A stretch of DNA of 64,000 bases from Mycolicibacterium litorale. Lineage in GTDB: Bacteria; Actinomycetota; Actinomycetes; Mycobacteriales; Mycobacteriaceae. Below the pieces are notes generated by a model. The model did not search any database. It was not told the origin of the DNA and worked only from the letters and a program-made list of their open reading frames with translations. Each line of letters starts with the position of its first letter. The first letter of the stretch is position 1. The translations under genes and the position numbers were made by a program. The stretch lies in assembly GCA_002007745.1 (NCBI GenBank), contig CP019882.1, forward strand, positions 992,001 through 1,056,000. Direction: 5' to 3'. Positions 26,444 through 35,373 of the stretch are shown piece after piece.

Positions 26444-27884
26444 TCATTCGGCTATTTCGGCGCCGGATTTCACGCCGCTCGGCTTCTTCGTCGGTGAAGG
26501 AGCGTCCTGCTGTTGTTTAGTGGCCGGATCGGTCCCGTAGTAGCTGTAGCTGTAGTCATAGCGGTACGAGGATGTGCCGCCCGTCGGGGTCATGGTCAGC
26601 ACGGCACCGATGAGGGGGCTCCCACGGCCTTCAGACTCGCCACCGCATGTGCTAGCTGATCGCGCTTGGTTTGGCCAAACCGTGCCATTATCAACACGCC
26701 GTCAGAATTCGTTGACAGCACCGCCGCATCTGTGACTGCGAGCAAAGGCGACGAGTCGACGATTACATAATCGAACTGTGACCGTAACTCATTGAGCAGC
26801 TTATGGGCAGTCAATGAACCGAGGAGTTCACTAGGGTTCGGGGGAGTCGTACCGGCAGTCAAGACGGTCAATCGTGGGAATTGCGTCTCCTGCAAGGCTT
26901 CCGCGAGTGTTGCGCCACCGCTCAGGACGGTGCTGAAACCGACTTGACCCACCAGGCCAAGGTATTTGGCCAGCGCCGGGCGACGCATGTCGCCGTCGAC
27001 CAGCACAACGTTGTGGTCTGCCTCGGCCAACGCCAGCGCGACGTTGATGGCGGTTGTTGACTTTCCTTCGGCCGGAGTGGAACTGGTGACCACGATGACG
27101 CGCGGCGGATTGTCGACCCCGAGAAACTGCAGATTCGTTCGAAGCTTACGAAGTGCCTCAGCTGTCGATGAATTCTCGGTCTCGAAGGAGATCGCGGCAT
27201 GTTTCCGGCGCTCCTTGTCGAGCGGGACGCTGCCGACGAGCCCAACGCCGGTCAGTTCCTCGATGGTCTTTCGATCCTTAACGGTGTTGTCGAGTTGATC
27301 TCGGAGAACCGCGAGGCCGACTCCCACCAGCGCGCCGAAGGCGATACCCAGTCCGATGTTGCGCGTCGTCTTCGGAACCACCGGGCTCTCTGGTATGGAC
27401 GCCCGTTGCTCGACGACGACACGCGCGTCCGGTTGAGCTCCGGGTTTCGGAGTCTCCAGTTCGCTGACAAGAACGACGAATTCATCGGATAACGCGTTGG
27501 CGATGTCGCGGGCACGAATTGGTGATCGATCGAGCACCTTGACGTCGATCAGCACCGTGTCCGCCTTCGCGGTCGCCTTGACGTTCTCAGACAGCGTTTT
27601 GGCGCTCATGTGTAGGCCGAGTTTGTCGATTGTGCGTTGGGCCAGGGTTTCGCCCATCAGGAGTTGCGTATAAGACAGCACTCGGTCCTGAGACAGGCGG
27701 TTGCCCTGATACAGGTCTGCTGCCGATGCGCCCGACTTCGTCGACACGAACAATCGCGTCGACGCCTGGTACATGGGGTTGTCAGTAACGAGTAGGCGAT
27801 AGCGGCTACGACTGCGACCAGCACAGCGACGACGACGGTCGTCCACCGTGCGCGCAGCACCTTTAGAAATTCCTGAAGATTCAA
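26444..27884 (-). pseudogene. BY-kinase / chain-length determinant (Wzc-CpsD-like), two frameshifts
   Basis: A TTG start at 27884 behind GGAGGA gives the Wzz-type N-terminus NLQEFLKVLRARWTTVVVAV and TM1. The frame breaks at the G4 run 27775-27778 (CCCC in sense); one more base yields LLTTPMYQASTRLFVSTKSG. The long middle frame contains the second TM, SSTPAEGKSTTAINVALALA (Walker A) and VLVDGDMRRP (Walker A'). A second break at the G5 run 26614-26618 ends it prematurely; one more base gives GAPLIGAVLTMTPTGG and a tail with the tyrosine cluster YRYDYSYSYYG, then stop at 26444. The restored protein is a fused Wzz/BY-kinase whose tyrosine tail would be the phosphatase target. It controls EPS chain length and export. 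Confidence 0.88.
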
Positions 27885-28586
27885 TCTATTCCTCCAAGGG
27901 TCGTTGACCGGTCGCCATGCGTTGCGTCGTTCGTCAATCCTTTGGTCCACGGCGGCGATGCAACGAGCCTGTCTTGAATTCTTTCACGGTGTCAGCCGAT
28001 ACATAGGTGCACGGACATTACGGGAACCACGGTCCATGGCGGGGGATCGACTGCGTCCGAACGGGATGCACCGAGAACGTTTGACGTCGACCAGCATGTC
28101 GCCAACTCCTCGAGAGGGCGCCCCAGCCGAACAACATTCACATGGACGTGCTGACGACCTCACACCATCACGGCGACTTCGGCAAGATCCTCTGCGCTCA
28201 TCGCGAGGCCGTATCCCACTGCTGCGCTTCGCTGTCGACGTCAATCCATGGAAAACGAACCGGGTGGGCATTGGCGTCCCCGGGAATGCGCTGGAGGGAC
28301 GCCCCGTCAAGCTACGGGGCGTACCGCGGTCGCCGGCCGCGTGGTAATCGTCGCTCTCTGGAGAGCGATGGTCACTGTCACCGGGCACGTACAACGATCT
28401 ACCTGGCACGCAACGGCCTAATGACTTCCCGCATATCAAACGCCACCCCTCCGTACCCCAGCCCCGTCGCCCCGTCATGTGACGCTGCGATCTGGCCAAA
28501 GTATAACGTCAGCGACTTATCCCAGCTCGCTGAGAATCCGGCGCTCGAAGATTGACCTCCCTCGTTCAATCTTCTGTGGTTGCAGA
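27885..28586 (-). promoter_or_regulatory. 702-base non-coding region upstream of BY-kinase, rich in hairpins
   Basis: Open frames here lack coding character. Three strong inverted repeats occur: GGCGTCCC/GGGACGCC (28273-28280 with 28296-28303), GCCCCGT/ACGGGGC (28301-28307 with 28314-28320) and TCGCTCTC/GAGAGCGA (28351-28358 with 28361-28368). The first two share bases 28301-28303 and cannot form fully at once. This could be a long structured leader for the BY-kinase transcript; I could not match it to a known riboswitch. Confidence 0.45.
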
Positions 28587-30413
28587 CTATCTGACGCATT
28601 GGGGTACCGATACTTTTGTGGCGACGTTGCCCGCTAGCGGCTGAACCGGAAGTCGTGCTTCCCCCGGTGCTGTCGGTTCGGACAGCCGAAATGTCAGTTC
28701 AGCAGTCTTCCCCGGGGCTATTGCGACCTGGGCTTCGTAGCTTGGGTGGTTGCGTTCCGTCGCTCCGAAAACACGGATCTTCTTGCCATTGACGAGCACA
28801 CTGATCAGCTGCGCGTCCTTTGTCGCTAGAAGGCGGACCGATGTCAGCATCGCGCCCCTCGGAACGTTCTCGGCCAGGCCGGGAAAGAATCCCAACTGCC
28901 CGGCAACATAGTCCGGCAGTGCGGCGGGGTCGGCCAATGTGTTGGTCAACCGGACAGTGACGGTCGACAGCCGTGTGTCGCCTTCGCAACCGTCGGCGAC
29001 GTATTCGATCTGGCGGTCCAAGTAGTAATCCATCTTGTTCCCGCCGAGATTGTTGATCACGACTTCGGCATAGGGGGCTGGATCGTCGGGGACGATGTGA
29101 GCCAATGGAGTTTCCTCTAGGAGAGCCTGCTCGGTGGGCGAGGAGCTCCAGACCGAGATTCGGCGCTCGCTGACCGCGCGTCCCAAGGCCTCGAACAGCT
29201 TTCGTGGGGATTCCACCTTTCCGGTGACCTTCTTCACCACCTCGGTGGCGATGTCCTGCAAATACTGCTTGCGTGCAGATTGGTCAGTGGGGAATCGGGT
29301 GTAGACGGTCGACTCGGTTAGTTCGACCACGTTGTCCTGGGTCACTGTCTCGCCGTCCGGCATCGTGACGGGGCCGGTGGCACCGAGGATGTAGCTCAAC
29401 GCAATCGGGTCGATTGCGACCGCCCCATCTACGTTCATCCCCGACTGTTGCGCCCACATCGATTTCCAGATCTGGGCAGCGTAGGGGAAGTGGGGACTCT
29501 GGTTGCTGTTGCGGAAGTCAGTGGTCGGATGGGTGAACCCATACTGCTGGTCGTAGTCCGGGCCAAGGGACATCGGTGTGAATGGCTTGTCGAGTTCGGT
29601 GTTCCGCCCCAATTTGTCCACGGTGGGTTTGCCATTGTCGAACCGCAGGATGCCGAACCCGCCCAGCAGGCCACCGGTGCCGCGGGCTTCGGCATTGGTC
29701 TGGAAACCCATGAAGTAGGTGCGAGGACCGTCGGCGCCCATCATCGAAGGTGCCAGCCGTGCGGCGAGGGCAGTGTTCTTCAACAGGTGCGCGATGTCGG
29801 AGGTCTGCGCCTGTAGCTGCGACCGGGCTTCCCCAATGACCGACAGGTAGCGCGGATCGGAAATGGCTTCCGCTTCAGCGTCAAGTCGCGCCGCGTCCTC
29901 GGCGATGACGCTCAAGGCCGGCGCTTGTTTGTGCAGTGCCTCCACATCGATGCGACCATTCGCGAGCAACTGACGAGGCGCGACGGTGGTACCGGCATCG
30001 GCGGTCGGCCCCAACACGTCCGCGGTCAAACCGAGTACCACGTCCGAAATCTGTTGGCCGGTCTTGAAGGGGCTGCCCAACCACGGAACGGCGGACGTAA
30101 TGTTCCACGGCACGGAGTGGGTGGCTTCGCGAGCGGCCTGCGCCTGCGACTGTGCTGCGGCCGCGTACCGCGACGCGTCTGCGGTATTTCCTTGCAGCAG
30201 CGCCTCTTTGGTCTGCTGGGCGCTTTTGCGCGCTTGCTCGAGGTGCGACTTCGCCGATTGGGCTTGGAAGCCGAGCCAACAGCCGAACAGGATCACGACC
30301 GCGAGCGCGCCGACTACTGTCCAGACGACACTGCGACGGCGATACCAGCGCCGGTCCTCGTAGTCGTCGTCATCTGACTCGTCGATGGACTGGTCTCGTG
30401 AAAATAGGCCCAC
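28587..30413 (-). CDS. DUF4012-domain membrane-anchored protein
   Basis: The 608-residue protein (GTG start) has a short acidic cytoplasmic N-terminus, one transmembrane helix (VVWTVVGALAVVILFGCWLG), an Ala/Gln-rich coiled-coil (residues about 55-100) and a large extracytoplasmic DUF4012 domain. The domain includes MGFQTNAEARGTGGLLGGFG and ALSYILGATGPVTMPDGETV. DUF4012 proteins recur in actinobacterial EPS clusters; the domain resembles LytR-CpsA-Psr-associated envelope proteins, but no activity is established. It may hold or attach the polymer at the cell surface (inference). It is the most upstream gene of the minus-strand run. Confidence 0.88.
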   Translation of the reverse strand: MGLFSRDQSIDESDDDDYEDRRWYRRRSVVWTVVGALAVVILFGCWLGFQAQSAKSHLEQARKSAQQTKEALLQGNTADASRYAAAAQSQAQAAREATHSVPWNITSAVPWLGSPFKTGQQISDVVLGLTADVLGPTADAGTTVAPRQLLANGRIDVEALHKQAPALSVIAEDAARLDAEAEAISDPRYLSVIGEARSQLQAQTSDIAHLLKNTALAARLAPSMMGADGPRTYFMGFQTNAEARGTGGLLGGFGILRFDNGKPTVDKLGRNTELDKPFTPMSLGPDYDQQYGFTHPTTDFRNSNQSPHFPYAAQIWKSMWAQQSGMNVDGAVAIDPIALSYILGATGPVTMPDGETVTQDNVVELTESTVYTRFPTDQSARKQYLQDIATEVVKKVTGKVESPRKLFEALGRAVSERRISVWSSSPTEQALLEETPLAHIVPDDPAPYAEVVINNLGGNKMDYYLDRQIEYVADGCEGDTRLSTVTVRLTNTLADPAALPDYVAGQLGFFPGLAENVPRGAMLTSVRLLATKDAQLISVLVNGKKIRVFGATERNHPSYEAQVAIAPGKTAELTFRLSEPTAPGEARLPVQPLAGNVATKVSVPQCVR

Positions 30414-30477
30414 TCAAAGAATCCCTGCGCTCCGGTGCGCTCTACGCTCGCAGAGCCGCCGCAATAGCTGGCCGATA

Positions 30478-30526
30478 CGAAGAAACGAGCCAGTCGGTCG
30501 CCGGGATCGGCTGGCCCGTTTCTTCG
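30478..30526 (-). terminator. hairpin terminator after the small secreted protein gene
   Basis: Arms CGAAGAAACG (30478-30487) and CGTTTCTTCG (30517-30526) are perfectly complementary, with an inner GCCAG/CTGGC helix. It begins 10 bases after the stop of the minus-strand gene at 30537, separating it from the DUF4012 gene. Confidence 0.7.
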
Positions 30527-30536
30527 TCAATGAAAG

Positions 30537-31031
30537 CTACTGACCGCTCAGGTACGGCCCCACGTGGAACCGCTGGGCAAAATCGTTCGCGAAGGCGCTC
30601 ACGCCGTCACCGACGTTGGTGAAGAACTCACCAAGCTGGCCGGGGAGGAAGCTGCCGACGGCCTTGAAGATCTCACCGGTGGCCGCAACCACAACGTAGA
30701 CCGTGGTCCCGACGAAGATTCCCACACCGCGGACGATGGCCATGGTGCCATCGACCGCTCCCTGGACGGCGTAGCAGCCCAACTTGAAGTTGACTGTCGA
30801 GCAGGGGTCCGCCGTGACGGCCGCTGAAGCAGCTGCCGTGGGAACGACAGGAGAGTCGATGACGAGGGACGCGGAATCGCCGACGCCCTGCACAAACGGA
30901 GCGATGCTGGGCGAAGCGTGAGCGATCACTGGCGTGACCGAGGCGGCGGTGGCCAAAGCCAGGGCTGCGGTGCCGACCTGGAACTTGGTGGACAGCCCCG
31001 AGAATGTGGCGGTCCGAACTGCAGTGCTCAT
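30537..31031 (-). CDS. small secreted protein of unknown function
   Basis: The 164-residue protein starts at ATG 31031 behind CAGGGGGATC. The N-terminus has a long signal peptide (hydrophobic core ALALATAASVTPVIAHA, likely cut after AHA). Mature features: two cysteines in DPCSTVNFKLGCYAVQ, then a hydrophobic stretch (IVRGVGIFVGTTVYVVVAAT) and an amphipathic C-terminus. I do not recognise the family beyond mycobacterial exported proteins of this size. It stands alone between the EPS run and the esterase gene and has its own terminator. Confidence 0.7.
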   Translation of the reverse strand: MSTAVRTATFSGLSTKFQVGTAALALATAASVTPVIAHASPSIAPFVQGVGDSASLVIDSPVVPTAAASAAVTADPCSTVNFKLGCYAVQGAVDGTMAIVRGVGIFVGTTVYVVVAATGEIFKAVGSFLPGQLGEFFTNVGDGVSAFANDFAQRFHVGPYLSGQ

Positions 31032-31214
31032 GTGATCCCCCTGAAAGTAGAACCGTCTAGATCCCGTGGCCGCACCTGTGAAGCCTGAGAATTTGATCAA
31101 AGAATCCCATAGCGTCGAAGTCTTGTCAACCTGAAAAACCCCGTGCCGCCTGGTCTTTTATCCGACCATTGGCCCACTTTGACGGCTGGGAAACGGCGGT
31201 GTCTTTGCTGAAAG

Positions 31215-32279
31215 TCATGCCCGCCGCAAAGACCAGGCGAACCCACTGATGTCGCGCACCGTCGCGTCGAAGACCTCCGGCATCGCTGCGGGAAACAGCA
31301 GGTCGCCGCCGTGGCAGGTTCCCACGACGATCCGGCCCGCCGCGGGAACGCCGGCGGCGAGCAGCCGGCGGTAGTACAACAGCCCCTCGTCACGCAATGG
31401 ATCCAATTCGTTCAGCGAGAGGACATGCGGTGGTAACCCGGCGAGGTCGGAGTCAGTGGCTACCCCGGCCCAGCAGGTCGGGTCGTCGGCATGCTCGCCG
31501 CCGGGGTTGTAGAGCGAGCCCAGCAGCGCAGCCTGCTGGGCGCTGATGAAGTAGCCGTCGTTCTCCCGCAGCGACGGCAGTTCGTCGGGGTAATCCAACC
31601 AACGGTTCGAAATGTAGGGGCACTGCGCGTACGCGCCCGCGATCTCACCGAGCCAGCCCTCCCGCTTGGCCTTGTGCACGATCGTCAGCGTCAGATTGCC
31701 GCCCCCGGACTCGCCGGCCACGATCAGATGGCTCACGCCGAGTTCGGCGGCGTTGGCGTGCACCCAGTGAGTCGCCGCAGCGCAGTCGCTCAACCCGGCC
31801 GGGTACGGATGCGCGCCCAACCGGCCACCGGAATTGCGGAACTCCACCCCGACGGCCACCAGCCCAGCCGCGGCCAGACTCTCCCGCAGGTGCCGGTACG
31901 CGGCATCGGCTGCGCTGCCGATCGCCATGGCTCCACCGTGGAAGTGCACCACCGCCGGGAGCGGGCCGTCGGCCCGGTCCGGCCGGCTGACGAACAACGT
32001 GAGTTCGTTGCCGTCCCCGCCGGCAATCGTGACAGTCGTGGAGGTGACCCCCGCGGGCGCGGGCGCCGCCAGGGCGAACATGTCGAGCACCCCGCCAATC
32101 GCCTATTCGGCCGCGGCAGCGTAGGCGAGCCGGTCCGTCAAAGGTGAGTCAAGCGTCAGTGGTGCGTCGGGCAGGACGTCGGCCAGTCCGAGTGGGGCGA
32201 ACGCCGCCACCATTCGCGGGTCGGACCGCGGATCGGTGCCCAGGGTGCGGTTCGGATCGGCGAGTCGGCCAGCGAGCAT
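31215..32279 (-). pseudogene. alpha/beta-hydrolase (HSL-type esterase) interrupted by an in-frame TAG
   Basis: From ATG 32279 the frame encodes 58 codons (LAGRLADPNRTLGTDPRSDP at the start), meets TAG at 32103-32105, and then continues in the same frame into the catalytic domain. That domain has FHGGAM (oxyanion HGG), GESGGG (nucleophile Ser) and a late GTCHGGDL histidine. The flanking residues AAAAE-TAG-AIGGVLDMF suggest an original GAG. Restart at ATG 32090 could still give a 291-residue protein that keeps the catalytic core, so activity may survive. Members are lipases/esterases for short acyl chains. Confidence 0.75.
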
Positions 32280-32397
32280 GACCGACCTTAGCCCGGGCCC
32301 ATCCGTCGCAATCGGCGATTCGCTGACGGAGAAACACCCTCGCCTGGCTCAGAGCCGTTGAGCTCCATCGCGTTCCGCTGCCAAATCGTCAGCGAAC

Positions 32398-33291
32398 CTA
32401 GGTGGCCGCCCCCGGCTTGAGATAGGTCACCAGGCTCACGTCGAGTGCCTCGTCGAGGTAGTAGTACTGGCAACCGGTCAGGTACCGCATGTAGTTGTCG
32501 TAACTCTCGACGCCCGCTGCCGCGATGGCCTCGTCCTTGTGCTGCTCCAGCCGTGCCGCCCAGATACCAAGGGTCTTGATGTAGTGATTGCGCAGCGACA
32601 GCGGCTCGGGCACGACGAATCCGGCCTTCTCGCCGTGTTCGACCAGCATCTTGGTGCTCGGGATGCGACCACCCGGGAAGATCACCTCGGCCATGAACTT
32701 GGCGAAGCGGGCCAACTCGAAGGTCAGCTTCTTGCCGCGAGCCTGTAGGTCGTCAGGGTGGTAGCCGCAGCTGCTCTGAACGGTCATGCGACCGTCGTCG
32801 GGCAGGATGTCGAAGCACGTCTTGAAGAAGTCGTCGAAGCGCTCGAAGCCGAAGTGCTCGATGGCCTCGATCGACACGATCCGGTCGACCGGCGAGTGGA
32901 ACTGCTCCCAACCTTCCAGCCGGACGTCGAACGTCCGATCGGTGTCGAGGTTGCTCAGCAACTGTTCGCAGTAGGCCTTCTGGTTCTTCGACAGCGTCAG
33001 GCCGATCACGTTGACGTCGTACTTCTCCATCGCGCGGCGCAGCGTCAGCCCCCAGCCGCAGCCCACCTCGAGCAGGGTCATTCCCGGCTTGAGGTCCAAG
33101 CGGTCGAGGTGCTGGTCGACATTGGCGATCTGGGCTTCGGAGAGAGTGACGTTCGGTCCCGTGTAGTAGGCGCAGCTGTACTTGCGGGTCGGGTCCTGGA
33201 ACACACCAAAGAAGTCGTCCGACAGGTCGTAATGCGCTTGGATTTCCTCGAAATGGGGCCGCATGTCCTTGGTTTCAGTTGCCTCGGGCAT
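32398..33291 (-). CDS. mycolic acid methyltransferase / cyclopropane synthase family (MmaA/CmaA)
   Basis: A 297-residue SAM-dependent enzyme; ATG 33291 with AGGAAGG upstream. It carries [24 protein letters not shown], the SAM-binding [42 protein letters not shown] and the C-terminal [16 protein letters not shown]. Enzymes of this family methylate or cyclopropanate double bonds of meromycolate on AcpM. Its place matches the mmaA cluster (Rv0642c-Rv0645c); which subtype (mmaA4, cmaA2 etc.) cannot be fixed by eye. It lies 137 bases downstream of the paralogue. Confidence 0.92.
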   Translation of the reverse strand: MPEATETKDMRPHFEEIQAHYDLSDDFFGVFQDPTRKYSCAYYTGPNVTLSEAQIANVDQHLDRLDLKPGMTLLEVGCGWGLTLRRAMEKYDVNVIGLTLSKNQKAYCEQLLSNLDTDRTFDVRLEGWEQFHSPVDRIVSIEAIEHFGFERFDDFFKTCFDILPDDGRMTVQSSCGYHPDDLQARGKKLTFELARFAKFMAEVIFPGGRIPSTKMLVEHGEKAGFVVPEPLSLRNHYIKTLGIWAARLEQHKDEAIAAAGVESYDNYMRYLTGCQYYYLDEALDVSLVTYLKPGAAT

Positions 33292-33428
33292 GAGTGATAC
33301 GCCTTCCTGATTTTTCTGGACTTCCTGCACCACGGCCCCCGCGTGTGGTGGTTATCTGCGCGTCAGTATGCACCATGTGATCTGGACCATACCTTCTCGC
33401 CCCGCCCGAACGGGCGTCAAACGACGCG

Positions 33429-34313
33429 TTAACTGGACGCGTCCTTCGGCTGCTTCTCCAGCGTGAACTGGTCCACGTCGATATACCCGACCCGGAAACC
33501 GTTGGCGCATCCGGTGAGGTACTTCATATACCGGTCGTAGACCTCCTCGGATTGCACCTCGATCGCCTTCTCCCGGTTCGACTCCAACGCTGCGGCCCAG
33601 CAGTCCAACGTGCGCGCGTAGTGCGGCTGCAACGACTGCACGCGGGTCAACGTGAAGCCGGCCTTCGACGAGTGGTCCTCGACCTTCTCCACCGACGGCA
33701 GCCGGCCGCCCGGGAAGATCTCGGTGAGAATGAATTTCGCGAACCGTGCCGCTTCGAACGTCAGCGGGATCTTCTTCTCGGCCATCTGATTGAACGTCAA
33801 CGACGTGATGGTGTGCAACAGCATCACCCCGTCGTCGGGCAGCGCTTTGAACGCCATCGAGAAGAAGTCGTCATAACGATCGAAGCCGAAGTGCTCGAAC
33901 GCCCCGATCGACACGATCCGGTCGACCGGCTCGTCGAACTCCTCCCAGCCCTTGAGCTCGATCCGCTTGCTTCGCGGGCTGCCGGACTCGGCGAACAGCT
34001 GCTCGACATGATCGCGCTGGTTCTTGGACAAGGTGAGGCCGATGACGTTGACGTCGTATTTCTCGACGGCCCGCATCATCGTGGCGCCCCAACCGCACCC
34101 GACGTCGAGCAGGGTCATTCCGGACTGCAGACCCAGCTTGCCCAGCGCCAAATCGATCTTGGCGAGCTGGGCCTGCTCCAGGGTCATGTCGTCGCGTTCG
34201 AAATACGCGCAGCTGTACGTCTGGGTAGGGTCGAGGAACAGCCGGAAGAAGTCGTCGGACAGGTCGTAGTGGGCTTGTACATCTTCGAAGTGAGGTTGAA
34301 GCCGTTTGGCCAT
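33429..34313 (-). CDS. mycolic acid methyltransferase / cyclopropane synthase family (MmaA/CmaA), second copy
   Basis: A 294-residue paralogue of the downstream gene with [65 protein letters not shown] and C-terminal TLEKQPKDASS. The GAFEHFG active-site block is that of CmaA/MmaA/PcaA enzymes. It sits next to lipG as mmaA1 does in M. tuberculosis, but position alone does not prove trans-isomerising (MmaA1-type) activity. Two copies here, against four in M. tuberculosis, suggest a simpler mycolate set at this locus. Confidence 0.92.
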   Translation of the reverse strand: MAKRLQPHFEDVQAHYDLSDDFFRLFLDPTQTYSCAYFERDDMTLEQAQLAKIDLALGKLGLQSGMTLLDVGCGWGATMMRAVEKYDVNVIGLTLSKNQRDHVEQLFAESGSPRSKRIELKGWEEFDEPVDRIVSIGAFEHFGFDRYDDFFSMAFKALPDDGVMLLHTITSLTFNQMAEKKIPLTFEAARFAKFILTEIFPGGRLPSVEKVEDHSSKAGFTLTRVQSLQPHYARTLDCWAAALESNREKAIEVQSEEVYDRYMKYLTGCANGFRVGYIDVDQFTLEKQPKDASS

Positions 34314-34452
34314 GACGGTGCGCCTTTCGCATCGAATGCTTCAGGCAGCAACCACAAATCCCCCCGTGGGACGGGCGATCACCGCTTGTGTGCAGACCCG
34401 ATGCTAGCCGGTCCCGCTTGGAGTCGACGATTCCTAACCGAACCGTAATTAG

Positions 34453-35373
34453 CTAGTTGACCTCGGCAAATGTGGTTTTGAGTTCGCCGACGATGTCATC
34501 CCATAAGGCTTCGGGCAGGTCGTGGGCCATGCCGTCGATCAGGACCAGCCGCGCATCGGGGATTGCCGAGGCGATGGAACGCCCGCCTGCCGGCCGCATC
34601 AACTTGTCCGCCCGGCCGTGAATGACCACGGTCGGCGCGCTGATCTGACGGTCGTAGCGTTTGAGGCTTCCGCTGCCCAGTACCGCGCCGAAATGCCTTG
34701 CGATGCCTTGCGGATAGTGCGCCCGCTCGTAGGCTTCGATGGCGTCGGCGCGAGCCTGCTCTTCGGAAACCGGATAGCCCGGGCTGCCGATGATCTTTCC
34801 CACCCTGATCGAGTTCTCGATGATCACTTCGCGGGGAGAATCCGGCGCGGGGCCTGTGATCAGCGATAACAGTGCGCGCGGTGCCGGCGGCGGCAAGAAC
34901 GCGGAGTTGTTGGAGGAGAAGATGATTCCCAGCGCATTCGTTCTTCGGCTATGTCGTGCGGCGAAGATCTGCGCGATCATCCCGCCCATCGACGCACCGA
35001 CCACATGCGTGCGGTCGATCTCCAGGTGGTCCAGCAGTCCGGCCGCGTCGTCGGCCATGTCTTCGAGTGTGTAGACCGACGGACTGCGTCGGCCGACGAA
35101 CGATCGCACCAGATTGGGCACCAATGCCCCGCCCGCGCGCTGCCCGTGCAGCTTCGACGACAACCCGACATCGCGATTGTCGTAGCGGATCACCCGGTAA
35201 CCCTGATCGACGAGTTTTTCGCAGAAGCCGTTGCGCCACAACAGAAGTTGGGCACCCAATCCCATCACGAGCAGGACCGGCGGGTCGCCGGGGTTGCCCA
35301 TGTCCTCGTAGTAGATCTCCAGGCCGTCCTGCTGTTGACCGGGGATCGTCGCCGTGCCGGTGCGGATCTCCAT
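34453..35373 (-). CDS. lipG: alpha/beta-hydrolase LipG-like
   Basis: The 306-residue alpha/beta hydrolase has LLVMGLGAQLLLW (oxyanion region), the nucleophile elbow VVGASMGGMIAQ, and a C-terminal DGMAHDLPE histidine. It starts exactly on the last base of the upstream AarF-like gene stop (TGATG), so translation is coupled. Position and length fit Rv0646c (LipG), described as an envelope phospholipase/thioesterase. No signal peptide is visible. Confidence 0.88.
   Translation of the reverse strand: MEIRTGTATIPGQQQDGLEIYYEDMGNPGDPPVLLVMGLGAQLLLWRNGFCEKLVDQGYRVIRYDNRDVGLSSKLHGQRAGGALVPNLVRSFVGRRSPSVYTLEDMADDAAGLLDHLEIDRTHVVGASMGGMIAQIFAARHSRRTNALGIIFSSNNSAFLPPPAPRALLSLITGPAPDSPREVIIENSIRVGKIIGSPGYPVSEEQARADAIEAYERAHYPQGIARHFGAVLGSGSLKRYDRQISAPTVVIHGRADKLMRPAGGRSIASAIPDARLVLIDGMAHDLPEALWDDIVGELKTTFAEVN

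Noticed and set aside
27984-28499. 171-codon minus-strand frame in the BY-kinase leader
   Set aside because: Arg/Ser/Gly-rich, no motif, no ribosome-binding site; the region is better read as non-coding with hairpins.
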